Of a stretch of 42,913 nucleotides of DNA, positions 15,944-25,938 are shown piece after piece. How positions within the stretch are numbered: the stretch's first letter is position 1; the number at the start of each line of letters is the position of its first letter. This DNA comes from Planctomycetaceae bacterium (lineage in GTDB: Bacteria > Planctomycetota > Planctomycetia > Planctomycetales > Planctomycetaceae). The stretch covers positions 1 to 42,913 of the forward strand of contig PBSL01000007.1 of the NCBI GenBank assembly GCA_002726205.1, read 5' to 3'. The notes beneath the pieces are model-generated. The model was not told the origin of the DNA. It saw nothing but the letters and a program-made list of their open reading frames with translations, and did no database searches. The translations under genes were made by a program, and so were the position numbers.

Positions 15944-17401
15944 ATGATCTGCATTTCCGTTACGCCGCAGTCCCGCCGGTTTGCCAAGGCCGACCTGCTC
16001 AACGCATCGCGGCAATGTGACCTGATCGAGCTGTGTCTGGATCACCTGGTCAAGCCGCCGGACATGGACGACCTGCTCGCGGCCGTCGACAAACCGGTCC
16101 TGGTTTCCTGTCGAAGGTCACAGGACGGTGGTCAGTGGAAGGCCGGCGAAGAGGAGCGGCTGACACTGTTGAGACAGGCCATCGTCGCCGAACCGGCGTG
16201 GATCGAGCTTGACCTGGACATCGCCGGCAAGGTGCCGCGGTTCGGCAAGACCAAGCGGGTCATCAGTTACACGAGCCTCTACGAACCACTGGGACGAACC
16301 AAGGGGGAAATCGATGAGGTGTTCGATCGTGCCAAGGATGCCGGTGCCGATGTCGTCAAGTTCACCTGGCCGACCGAGACGCTTGAGGCCGCCTGGCCGT
16401 TGCTCTCGGCGGTGAGCCAGAAGCGGGAACTCCCGGTCGTTGGAATGGGCCTGGGCCGGTGTGGTCTGACCTTCTCTTTGCTGGGCCGCAAGTACGGGTC
16501 TCCGTGGATTTATGCCGCGTTGGAGAAAGGGATGGAGGCCTACGAGGGTCAGCCAACCGTCGCGGATCTCGACGAGATTCACCGCTGGCGATCGATCGGG
16601 CCGGGCACGAAGTTCATTGCCGTCGACGGCTTCGATGAGTCGACGATGACGATGGTTGCCGTATTCAACCGCTCGGCCGAATCCGCCGGGCTGGATGTCC
16701 GCTGGCTGCCGCTGACCTGGGAACGTTCCGATCGGCTCAAACAGATGCTCGAGGTCCTGAAGATCCAGGGAGTGATCGGCTGGCTGGGCCAGACCGACCG
16801 GTTGGGAGAATTGGCCGAGAGCCGCGAGGAGGCACTCGGTGCTGACGGTTCGGTGGATCTGCTGCTGAAAAAGAAAGATGATTGGAGCGGGTTCGGCTGC
16901 CTGTGGCGCAGTGCCGTGCTGAGGCTAGAAGAGGTCCTCGGTGGGGATTCGGACCGGCCGCTGGATCGCCGCAACGTGCTGGTGATCGGTACGGGATCGC
17001 TGGCGCGGACGATGGTCTTTGGGATCGGCCGCCGTCGAGGACTTGTCAGCGTGGCCGGGGCCGACGACCAGGCTGCTCAGCAACTGGCCGCGGACGCAGA
17101 AGTGCGTTTCGTACCCGGCCAGAATCTTTACGACACACTGGCCGATGTCGTGGTCCTGGCCGATCCGGAACTGCTGCTGGGTGCCCGACGCGGAGAGCTC
17201 AACCCATCATTCCTGCGGCCGCCGATGCTGGTGATGGATGTCGCGGCCGGGCGTGACGACAGCAAGGTGTTGTCCGAGGCGAGAAGTCGGGGCTGCACGC
17301 TGGTGGAACCGGCGGGGGTCTGGACGAGCGTGGTCGAGTCGCTGTATCGGTCGATCACCGGGTCGGACTTGCCTTCCGGTTGGGAAACCGCCACCGGCTA
17401 G
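15944..17401 (+). CDS. Fused dehydroquinate dehydratase/shikimate dehydrogenase-like protein, catalytically degenerate
   Basis: A 485-residue fusion. Residues 1-215 follow the type I 3-dehydroquinate dehydratase barrel: DLIELCLDH, SCRRSQDGGQW, ELDLD, and ADVVKFTW with the Schiff-base lysine (Lys139). The catalytic histidine expected in the SYHD-like motif is Thr110 (VISYTSL). The substrate-binding arginine of the GxxSR motif is Ser178 (GLTFSLLG). Residues 222-485 follow shikimate dehydrogenase. A Rossmann loop GTGSLA (349-354) and the end CTLVEPAGVW are present, but the SxS substrate motif, the catalytic lysine of VTxPhK and the NTD motif are missing. The fold is therefore recognisable but both activities are doubtful. 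It could be a regulatory or scaffold protein, or have a new activity. Start ATG 15944. Confidence 0.82.
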   Translation: MICISVTPQSRRFAKADLLNASRQCDLIELCLDHLVKPPDMDDLLAAVDKPVLVSCRRSQDGGQWKAGEEERLTLLRQAIVAEPAWIELDLDIAGKVPRFGKTKRVISYTSLYEPLGRTKGEIDEVFDRAKDAGADVVKFTWPTETLEAAWPLLSAVSQKRELPVVGMGLGRCGLTFSLLGRKYGSPWIYAALEKGMEAYEGQPTVADLDEIHRWRSIGPGTKFIAVDGFDESTMTMVAVFNRSAESAGLDVRWLPLTWERSDRLKQMLEVLKIQGVIGWLGQTDRLGELAESREEALGADGSVDLLLKKKDDWSGFGCLWRSAVLRLEEVLGGDSDRPLDRRNVLVIGTGSLARTMVFGIGRRRGLVSVAGADDQAAQQLAADAEVRFVPGQNLYDTLADVVVLADPELLLGARRGELNPSFLRPPMLVMDVAAGRDDSKVLSEARSRGCTLVEPAGVWTSVVESLYRSITGSDLPSGWETATG

Positions 17402-17408
17402 TCCGTGG
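17391..17408. terminator. Possible bidirectional hairpin between convergent genes
   Basis: CCACCGG (17391-17397) pairs with CCGTGG (17403-17408) with one bulged C and a 5-base loop holding the stop of the upstream gene. It lies exactly between two stops only eight bases apart. There is no clear T run, so factor-independent termination is uncertain. Confidence 0.3.
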
Positions 17409-17409
17409 A

Positions 17410-19359
<1,950 letters not shown>

Positions 19360-19475
19360 CGGGACCAGCTCCTGGTGTGAGTTTCATCGGCCGCAACCCG
19401 ACCGGGGGAGTGATTCTACGAACGCCCGGCCGAGGGTGTCAAACATCGTCGTCGGGATGATCCGGGGACGGCGGT

Positions 19476-20258
19476 CTAGGGCTTGCCCTCTGCCCGGTTT
19501 GACCACCACGGCAGCCCGACGCCCCCGTCGATCGTGGTGGTGCCGCCGGTCATGTAATCGCAGTCGTCGCTGAGAATGAAGGTGATGCCGCCGGCAATCT
19601 CCTCGGCTGTTCCCAGGCGACCGAATGGCAGCTGCGCGGCACCGTCGGCCAGTTCGCCCTCGGAAAAGAACTTCCGTTCGCCGGGCGTGTCGATCCAGCC
19701 CGGATGCACGATGTTGACGCGGATACGATGCGAGGCCAACTCGATCGCCGCGGTCCGGGCCATGTGATCGATGGCGGCCTTGGACATGTTGTAAGCCATC
19801 GAGGTGGGGATCGCGAGCACCGCGTGGGGTGAACTGACGATGACGATCGATCCGCCATCCCCCTGGCGGATCATCTGCTGGGCCGAGCAGCGCAGGCCGT
19901 AAAAGGCTCCCCACATCGTCACGTTGATCGTCGTGCGAAAACCGTCCATGTCGCAGTCGACCATCAACTCGCGGTCGCTGTAGGCGGCGTTGGAGACGAA
20001 GAGGTCGACCCGGCCCAGCTCGTCGGTCGTGCGGGCGACCATCGCCTCGACGGCCTCCTGGTCCGACACGTCGGCCTGCAGCAGGATCGCTCGTCTCCCC
20101 AGCTGTCGTATTTCCTCGGCCACCTCCTCGGCTTCGTCAACATGCGACCGGAAATTGATCCCCACATCGGCCCCGCCGCGAGCCAGCGCGATCGCTGTGG
20201 CCCGTCCGATGCCTCTTGACGCACCCGTCACCAATCCGACACGTCCTGCAAACTTCAT
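19476..20258 (-). CDS. SDR family oxidoreductase (FabG-like)
   Basis: A 260-residue classical short-chain dehydrogenase. It has the cofactor loop TGASRGIGRA, the NAA motif (SNAAYSD), the active-site serine region IVIVSSPHA, and YNMSK as the Tyr-x3-Lys pair. The C terminus GGTTTIDGGVGLPWW is the usual end. The frame runs on upstream to 20372, but ATG 20258 begins MKFAGRVGLVTGAS and has GGAAGGAAG before it, so it is the real start. An Arg in NFRSH near the second strand hints at NADPH use, as in FabG. The substrate cannot be named. Downstream is acs on the same strand. Confidence 0.94.
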   Translation of the reverse strand: MKFAGRVGLVTGASRGIGRATAIALARGGADVGINFRSHVDEAEEVAEEIRQLGRRAILLQADVSDQEAVEAMVARTTDELGRVDLFVSNAAYSDRELMVDCDMDGFRTTINVTMWGAFYGLRCSAQQMIRQGDGGSIVIVSSPHAVLAIPTSMAYNMSKAAIDHMARTAAIELASHRIRVNIVHPGWIDTPGERKFFSEGELADGAAQLPFGRLGTAEEIAGGITFILSDDCDYMTGGTTTIDGGVGLPWWSNRAEGKP

Positions 20259-20396
20259 GTTCGTCGCTTCCTTCCCCGGTCCAGCCGACAGCCCCTGCCT
20301 TGTGTACTGAAGCGAGAGGCCAGGTGACAATGTGGCCGATTCTGACCGACACCGGGCCGGCAGTGGCCACAAACCTCCGCCTGCCGTCGATCGTGC

Positions 20397-20732
20397 TCAA
20401 CAGGAAAAGCTGGTGCCACAACCGCAGGTCTTCTGGGCGTTTGGGTTGTCGAAGGTGAACCCGCGTTTTTCGAGGCCGTCGTACCAGTCGATCGTCGTGC
20501 CTTCCAGGAACGGCATGCTCTTGTGATCCACTGCCACGGTCAGGCCGTGCTGGGTCGAGACGTCGTCGGTCTCTTCGTTGCATGCCTCGTCAAAGGCCAG
20601 GCGGTATTCGAACCCGCTGCAGCCACCGCCGGCCACCGCGATCCGTAGCACGTGAGCGTTGACGTCCATGTTCTTCTCGGTCAGCGCCCGGTTCATCTCG
20701 ACCGCGGCTTTCTCTGTGATCGTGATTCCCAT
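20397..20732 (-). CDS. Iron-sulfur cluster carrier, IscA/ErpA/SufA type (HesB family)
   Basis: A 111-residue A-type carrier that delivers Fe-S clusters to target enzymes. The three conserved cysteines are present: Cys38 in GGGCSGF and Cys103 and Cys105 in KTCGCGTSFSC. A fourth cysteine ends the protein. The N terminus ITITEKAAVEM is typical. It stands alone, with no isc or suf genes beside it, which fits an ErpA-like or general carrier. The DinG-like helicase in this window is from a family that usually holds an Fe-S cluster. Confidence 0.95.
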   Translation of the reverse strand: MGITITEKAAVEMNRALTEKNMDVNAHVLRIAVAGGGCSGFEYRLAFDEACNEETDDVSTQHGLTVAVDHKSMPFLEGTTIDWYDGLEKRGFTFDNPNAQKTCGCGTSFSC

Positions 20733-20802
20733 CGTGTCGTCGTCTCGCTTGAGAGAGCTTGCATCGCCGAAGCCGGAAACCGGACCTGGCGTTCAGTGTG
20801 GA

Positions 20803-20808
20803 ATTCTA
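20803..20808 (-). promoter_or_regulatory. Candidate -10 box for the Fe-S carrier gene
   Basis: On the minus strand the sequence reads TAGAAT, five of six to the consensus, about 70 bases before the ATG at 20732. No good -35 box lies at the right distance, so the call is weak. Confidence 0.25.
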
Positions 20809-20967
20809 ACACTCATTGGAGCCCGGGAATAGACATCCATCGACAGGATTGGTTGTCCGCGGTGAAGCGGAGGACGAAATACGAATGTCGGTCGCATTGT
20901 GCGGGGCTGATGGCCGATCGGGACCTGCAGGAGCGACTTCCGTTGATCGGAACCGGTCTTGCGGCCG

Positions 20968-21456
20968 ATGGTCCAAATCACTATCAAACCGCCCCTTCCT
21001 GCTATTGATTCACCCATGGTCTGCCATTCCAGGGGACACGGCTGTTCCATCAACGGGATCGGTCGTCTGCTGCTGGTGGCCTGGGGTGTCTTCCTGCTGG
21101 GAGGATTTGCCTTGGCTGTCTCACTCACTCCCGATTCCAACGGTTTCGGTACTCATCGCCAACTGGGTTTCCCCCCTTGTTCGTTTCAGACCATGTTCGA
21201 GATTCCCTGCCCGAGTTGCGGGATGACCACGGCGTTTGCCCATTTTGTTCGGGGCGAGTGGATCTCGGCGGCGAATGCCAACATCGGAGGCCTGTTGCTG
21301 GCGATGGTCTGTGCGGGGCAGTTGCCCTGGAGTTTTGCCAGCGCCTGGCGGGGAGAGCTCTGGGGCGTCCGCAATCCCGACACCTGGCTGATGTGGCTGA
21401 TCGCGGCGCTGACGGTTGTTACCGGGGCAAACTGGCTGGTGGAGTTGATCAGCTGA
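20968..21456 (+). CDS. DUF2752 domain membrane protein
   Basis: A small membrane protein of about 162 residues with three hydrophobic segments (GRLLLVAWGVFLLGGFALAV, GGLLLAMVCAGQLPW and LMWLIAALTVVTGANWLVEL). The DUF2752 signature PCPSCGMTTAFAHFVRGEW lies between the first two. The CPxCGMT motif could bind a metal or take part in thiol chemistry, but the family's role is unknown. Start choices are TTG 20959, ATG 20968 and ATG 21016; the last would still keep the first helix. The stop overlaps the start of the next gene by one base (TGATG), so the two are translationally coupled. Confidence 0.85.
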   Translation: MVQITIKPPLPAIDSPMVCHSRGHGCSINGIGRLLLVAWGVFLLGGFALAVSLTPDSNGFGTHRQLGFPPCSFQTMFEIPCPSCGMTTAFAHFVRGEWISAANANIGGLLLAMVCAGQLPWSFASAWRGELWGVRNPDTWLMWLIAALTVVTGANWLVELIS

Positions 21457-22160
21457 TGTCGAAACAGGGCCAGTCAGCCTGTTTGCGAACCGCCCGGTCA
21501 TCCCGCTGCCGGGCGGGCGTCGTGCTGGGCCTGCTGCTGTCACTGGTTGTCACCGTCGGGTCCGGCTGTTCGCTGGTGGTGATGGCCGGCAAGATGTTCC
21601 TGGGCAATCCCAGGCTCGCCTCGGAATTCACGATGGCGACGGGTGTCAGGCTGGGTGATGCCGAGGAGACGGTCGTGGTGATTGCCCGGGTCCCCTCTTA
21701 TCTCTCCGGGGACCTTGCCACGCTCGAAAGTGATCTGATCACCGGGGTGACGGATCGCCTGATTCGTGAATCGATCAAGGCCACCGAGGCCGACGAGGTG
21801 ATTGACTGGATCGACGAACGGGGCACAAGTGACGATGTCGAGGGGGCGGCCCGGAAATTTGAAACCGACTACATCGTGCACATCGAACTCGAGGAGTTCG
21901 AGAATCGTGAAGAGAATACGTCGTCGCTTCATCGAGGTCGTGCCAGGGGAACCGTGCGAGCCTACAAGGTCGAATTGGTAGGGGAAAAGAGAGTTCCCCG
22001 GGTGATCTTTGACCGCGAGTTCCAGACCAAACATCCCCGGCAGCAACCCGTGTTGGTTGGCGAAGTCACTCAGACGGCCTTTGCCCGTCGGCACCTCGAG
22101 CAACTCTGTGGTGATCTTGCCCGCAAGTTCCACGATCACCTGCCCGGAGCCGGAATCTGA
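21456..22160 (+). CDS. Lipoprotein of unknown function, first of a tandem pair
   Basis: A 234-residue protein with a lipoprotein signal: a basic N terminus, a hydrophobic stretch GVVLGLLLSLVVTV, then GSGC with Cys38 as the lipid site. The mature part has about 195 residues without a known motif. A segment YIVHIELEEFENREE, then LHRGRARGTVRAYKVE and FDREFQTKHPR, recurs in the next gene, so the two are paralogues. The start overlaps the DUF2752 stop. The open frame continues upstream within that gene but that is a shadow. The likely location is the inner or outer membrane facing the periplasm. Function unknown. Confidence 0.83.
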   Translation: MSKQGQSACLRTARSSRCRAGVVLGLLLSLVVTVGSGCSLVVMAGKMFLGNPRLASEFTMATGVRLGDAEETVVVIARVPSYLSGDLATLESDLITGVTDRLIRESIKATEADEVIDWIDERGTSDDVEGAARKFETDYIVHIELEEFENREENTSSLHRGRARGTVRAYKVELVGEKRVPRVIFDREFQTKHPRQQPVLVGEVTQTAFARRHLEQLCGDLARKFHDHLPGAGI

Positions 22161-22252
22161 ACGAGTTGCACAGAGAGGCAACCGAATCGTCATCGTCGGT
22201 CTCGACTTGCATCCGGCGGCATCACCGACGAAACCATGCGGACCAAACGACC

Positions 22253-22930
22253 ATGATCCGATCCCGACGTCTGCTCCGAATCAGTGTCCACAGCACCGCT
22301 GCGGCACTGGTGGTCCTGTCGCTGACCGGCTGCTTGAAGCAGCTCCTGTTCCTGGGACTCCTGATCCACGGGCCTCCCTCGATCGAACCAGACTTCGATT
22401 CGCGAACCGGCAAGTCGATGACGGCCAAGGATGTCAAGGTCGCGGTGATCTGTGAAGCACCCCTGGAATTGCAGCACGACTTCGGCAAGATCGATCGTGA
22501 ACTCGGCAAGTTCCTCAGCTTCCGTCTTCGAGAACACCAGATCACCTCCGTCCACCATGAACTCGTCCAGGCCTGGATCGATGAGAATTCCCAGTGGGAC
22601 ACACCCACCGAACTCGGGGCGGCGTTGAAGGTGACCTACGTGATCCACATCGAGGTCGAGAAGTACAGCCTGTTCGAGAAGAACAACCAGAACCTGCTCA
22701 GAGGAAGGACCGAGGGACTGATCAGCGTCTACGAGATGTCCAAGGACGGCACTGGCAAGCGGATCTATACCCGTGATTTCCGGACCCAGCATCCGCGACT
22801 GGCACCACGTTCGACCTACAACACGACGCCGTCGACCTTCAAACGCGAGTACCTCTCGCGGTTGAGCGACCACCTCGGCTGGTACTTCTACGAGCACCAC
22901 GCCGGCGACGATATTCCAGACGCCACGTGA
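22253..22930 (+). CDS. Lipoprotein of unknown function, second of a tandem pair
   Basis: A 225-residue protein. The signal ends in VLSLTGC with Cys27 as the lipid site. It shares with the preceding lipoprotein the pattern VIHIEVEKYSLFEK, LLRGRTEGLISVYEM and YTRDFRTQHPR, plus a similar early region with HELVQAWIDE, where the first copy has DEVIDWIDE. The frame opens at 22166, but ATG 22253 gives a proper signal peptide. The gap to the first copy is 92 bases. These may be periplasmic adaptor or receptor-like lipoproteins; no function can be assigned. Confidence 0.83.
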   Translation: MIRSRRLLRISVHSTAAALVVLSLTGCLKQLLFLGLLIHGPPSIEPDFDSRTGKSMTAKDVKVAVICEAPLELQHDFGKIDRELGKFLSFRLREHQITSVHHELVQAWIDENSQWDTPTELGAALKVTYVIHIEVEKYSLFEKNNQNLLRGRTEGLISVYEMSKDGTGKRIYTRDFRTQHPRLAPRSTYNTTPSTFKREYLSRLSDHLGWYFYEHHAGDDIPDAT

Positions 22931-22958
22931 TCGCCGCGGACGTGGACGGCGTGGGGAA

Positions 22959-22987
22959 TTGACCGCCGGGGTTGTAGTGCGAATAAT
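22959..22987 (+). promoter_or_regulatory. Predicted sigma70-type promoter for the zinc-ribbon/secreted protein pair
   Basis: TTGACC (22959-22964) and AATAAT (22982-22987) are separated by exactly 17 bases, each five of six to the consensus. The expected transcription start is near 22994, leaving a leader of about 77 bases before the ATG at 23071. Confidence 0.6.
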
Positions 22988-23070
22988 CGGGACGAATCGG
23001 CAGTCCCGGCTCGGCGATGGCGTCGCGCGACGTTGCGAGGGACCGTCCAGGCCCAGGGTGATCTTTTGGC

Positions 23071-24414
23071 ATGCGAGGCTGGCTGAAATGGGGTCGGGTG
23101 GCCAAGCCCGGTGCCGTGAACGTGCCGTTTCGTCGCTCCTGTCGATGCGGCCATGTTGCCGATGTGCTCAGGACCAGCCAGCACCAGCGGTTGACCTGTT
23201 CGGCCTGCGGTGAGGCCGGGTTCGTGCTGCCCCGGGATGCTTACCCCGGACCCGGTCCGGTGCCGATAGACCAATCGCCGGACCCGCCGAGTCGGGCCAC
23301 GCCAACGACTTCGCGGTCGGGCCGGGCACGGCCGGCGACGAAGCCACCGCGGGAGATCGCGACCAATTCTCCCTCGACTGCGGCCGCCGCGGTTTCCGAG
23401 CCGCCACCAAAACGGCCGCCAGCCGATCCGTTGGTCACTCGCACCGGGATCCAGGCCGAATCGGTGCACACGCCACGGAGACGGTTGCTGACACCGTTCC
23501 GACTGGTGGGTGGGTGCATGCTGCTGATCGTCGGGGCCACCGTGTGGTGGGGTGTGCAGCGGGCACAGTTGGCCAGTGATGCAGGGCGGTTGAACGACCT
23601 GACGCGGGGAGGAATGGAATCGCTTGCTGCCGGCGACTTCGTTTCGGCGGCGCGGGATCTGGGCGTGGCCGCCGACGTGTTGCGGCGTCTGGGCCGAGAC
23701 GACCCGGCCGCACTGCTGATTCGGCAGCGTGGTCGAGAAGCCCAGGCTGCCACTGGCCTGGTATCGGTTTCGCTGATCGAGATTCTCAGGGCGGCCGATC
23801 GTTGTGTCGGCGACCGCAGTCCCGATGCCTGGGACCGTCAGTTTGAGCGGGAGTTCGAGGGAGGCTGGATCATCATGCAGTCACCCTTGGAGGCCCCGAT
23901 CACAGAACCTCGCGACCCGGAGACGCTCGACGATCCCGGCGACAAGGGCCAGGGGGAGGATGATGGTGGTGGTGATGAGCGGGAGGCGGTGAGTGAAGTG
24001 GGAGCCTTTTCGGTCGAGTATCCGTTTGCCGTCGGCAAACGCGGGGTTCATCTGGTGGGGCAGTTGCCCGAACTGGTGAGATTGCCGTCCTGGCAGGGTG
24101 ACTACGATTCGTCGCCGGTGATCTTTGCCGCTCAACTGGAGTCCTGTCGGCTGGATCCTCGAACCGACACGTGGCGACTGCAGTTGAAGACCGGCTCGAT
24201 CTTCCTCTGGACCGACTCCGACAGCTTGAAGCACCTGGGTTTTTTGTCGGATCTCTTGACTGATGATTCCGAGATCCAGGCGCTTCTCGACAACCAGGCT
24301 GGTGCTGTTGGCCTGGTTGTCGAGAAGCGACCGGCGAGCGACGGGGATGAGGAAACACGACCGAGACCGGCCGCTGACGGTGATGAGCAACCTCGCAGGG
24401 AGTCGGCCGAATGA
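23071..24414 (+). CDS. Zinc-ribbon, single-pass membrane protein of unknown function
   Basis: A 447-residue protein. The N terminus has a zinc-ribbon pattern: Cys24-x-Cys26, then Cys43-x2-Cys46 (RSCRCGHV, LTCSACGE). A Pro/Thr/Arg-rich linker covers residues 58-135 and one membrane helix lies at 143-161 (LVGGCMLLIVGATVWWGV). A helical stretch with SLAAGDFVSAARDLGVAADVL follows, then a soluble domain with a Gly/Asp/Glu-rich insert and a charged tail. The general plan, zinc ribbon plus linker plus membrane anchor, is like that of the gene at 1239-2252, but the sequences are otherwise different. The stop overlaps the next start as ATGA. Function unknown. Confidence 0.82.
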   Translation: MRGWLKWGRVAKPGAVNVPFRRSCRCGHVADVLRTSQHQRLTCSACGEAGFVLPRDAYPGPGPVPIDQSPDPPSRATPTTSRSGRARPATKPPREIATNSPSTAAAAVSEPPPKRPPADPLVTRTGIQAESVHTPRRRLLTPFRLVGGCMLLIVGATVWWGVQRAQLASDAGRLNDLTRGGMESLAAGDFVSAARDLGVAADVLRRLGRDDPAALLIRQRGREAQAATGLVSVSLIEILRAADRCVGDRSPDAWDRQFEREFEGGWIIMQSPLEAPITEPRDPETLDDPGDKGQGEDDGGGDEREAVSEVGAFSVEYPFAVGKRGVHLVGQLPELVRLPSWQGDYDSSPVIFAAQLESCRLDPRTDTWRLQLKTGSIFLWTDSDSLKHLGFLSDLLTDDSEIQALLDNQAGAVGLVVEKRPASDGDEETRPRPAADGDEQPRRESAE

Positions 24415-25931
24415 CATCCCGGAAAACACTGGTGATGGCGCTGGTTGTTTTTGGTGGACTTGGTGCCGTGTGTCCGGCCCCGGGGGCTGTGACGATCCAG
24501 GACTTCGTCCTGCAGAAAAAACGCTGGACGAAGCAGGTTGGACAACGTCAGGTGATCGAGGGCCGTTGGGCGGTCACCGGACGAACACTGTTGAAGTTTC
24601 AGGGCTGTGCCCTGGAATTCCGGTCGCGGGAACCGCTGCCGAAGCTGGCGCATCGTTCGGCTCGTGATGTCAACGTGCAGGTGATCGGGCGGTTGCGGCC
24701 GAATGCCGGCAAGTTGTATTTCCAGATCGAACAAATTGCCAAGTTGCCTGACGACCTGACCGTTTACCGGCGTCGCCGGCCGACGAGTCTCAAGGCCACG
24801 GCAGAAGACTGGTACGCGCTGGGTCGCTGGGCCGCTCGCCGGGGTGCTTTCTATAAGGATGCCGAGTTGACGGCCAAGGCGACTGAGGCGAACACGATGG
24901 GGATCGGGTTGGCTCGTCGGAAGGCGGCCGGAGATGCCGAGGCTCTCGGCAAGCTGGCGGAGACGGCTGTCACCTTGCGGGTCGCTGCGGGCTTGCCGAT
25001 GGCGATCGCGCACCAGGCATTGGTGGTGCAGCGGAAGGCATCCCGGGGGGATCTCGGGAAAATGAAGGCCGTACGGGACCAGGTCGGGCGGATGCTTCCG
25101 GGTGCCCGTGACCCGAAAAACCAGCCGACGGCAGCACTGGCCCGCCGCTATCGAGCGGAGAACCCGGTGTCAGTGTACGACGGGGCCGGCCAGGAGGACC
25201 GCCGACGGTTGCACCGCGTGTTTTACGTGGATCTGGCGACCGAGGTGATCGTTGCCGGGGCGCGGCCGGATGGCAGTAACGGGTACGAGATCGCCCAGGC
25301 CATTCGCAAGGTGGTTCCCGAGAACACCACTGAAGCCGATCGCTGGGAGCGGCTGGCGCTGCAACGGGACCTGGGGCGTGTTCCGCGGATGAACCGGCTG
25401 GAGCTCGAACAGGTGGTCGAGCGACTGCGGATGGCGAAGCGGTTGGTCGACGCGCAACGGGCTGTGGATCGCTGGCTGGAGCAACGCCGCAGGCGATTGA
25501 TGGGCGAAGGGGTCTCCGGGAGGCTGCAGTTGGCCGATCTGCTCTTGTCCCTGCGAAATGACCGTGAGCAGGCGATGCTGGTCTTGCAGGATGCCGATCG
25601 ATTGAAACCGGGCGACGCCGATGTTGCCGAGGCGATGCAGCGTCTGGGTTACGTCAAGCAGGGTGACCGTTGGGTGATCGCTGAAGGCAAGGCACAGCCG
25701 AAGAGGCCCCGGGCAGGCTGGGGCCTTCGCATCGGAATGACCCGGAAGAATCTGCTGGCGGCGATGGGTGTTCCGCGTCGCATTTCACGGGTGGCGTCGG
25801 CCGGGGCGATCAGTGAAATCTGGGTCTACGGGGATCCCCGCAGCGGCCGGATCGCGGTTCACCTGCTGCGATCGCACGCCGGCAGCGCCGCGGTGGTCAG
25901 GGACTTTTGCGATTTGCCTTCCCGGCGCTAG
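24411..25931 (+). CDS. Secreted protein of unknown function
   Basis: A 506-residue protein with a signal peptide (KTLVMALVVFGGLGAV, probable cleavage after PGA). The middle is mostly helical and rich in Ala, Arg, Leu and Lys, with repeat-like segments (LADLLLSLRNDREQAMLVLQ, LKPGDADVAEAMQRLGY) that resemble TPR units. The C terminus GLRIGMTRKNLLAAMGVP followed by SEIWVYGD resembles the short SmpA/BamE-type pattern of envelope proteins; this is a weak match by eye. It is coupled to the zinc-ribbon gene by an ATGA overlap, so the two proteins probably act together. Its stop shares CTAG with the stop of the helicase gene on the other strand. Confidence 0.8.
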   Translation: MTSRKTLVMALVVFGGLGAVCPAPGAVTIQDFVLQKKRWTKQVGQRQVIEGRWAVTGRTLLKFQGCALEFRSREPLPKLAHRSARDVNVQVIGRLRPNAGKLYFQIEQIAKLPDDLTVYRRRRPTSLKATAEDWYALGRWAARRGAFYKDAELTAKATEANTMGIGLARRKAAGDAEALGKLAETAVTLRVAAGLPMAIAHQALVVQRKASRGDLGKMKAVRDQVGRMLPGARDPKNQPTAALARRYRAENPVSVYDGAGQEDRRRLHRVFYVDLATEVIVAGARPDGSNGYEIAQAIRKVVPENTTEADRWERLALQRDLGRVPRMNRLELEQVVERLRMAKRLVDAQRAVDRWLEQRRRRLMGEGVSGRLQLADLLLSLRNDREQAMLVLQDADRLKPGDADVAEAMQRLGYVKQGDRWVIAEGKAQPKRPRAGWGLRIGMTRKNLLAAMGVPRRISRVASAGAISEIWVYGDPRSGRIAVHLLRSHAGSAAVVRDFCDLPSRR

Positions 25932-25938
25932 TTGCCGG
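25922..25938. terminator. Hairpin at the shared stop of two convergent genes
   Basis: CCGGC (25922-25926) and GCCGG (25934-25938) form a 5-bp stem whose 7-base loop contains CTAG, the palindrome that gives both genes their TAG stop. It is short and lacks a T run, so a role in ending transcription is only possible. Confidence 0.25.
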
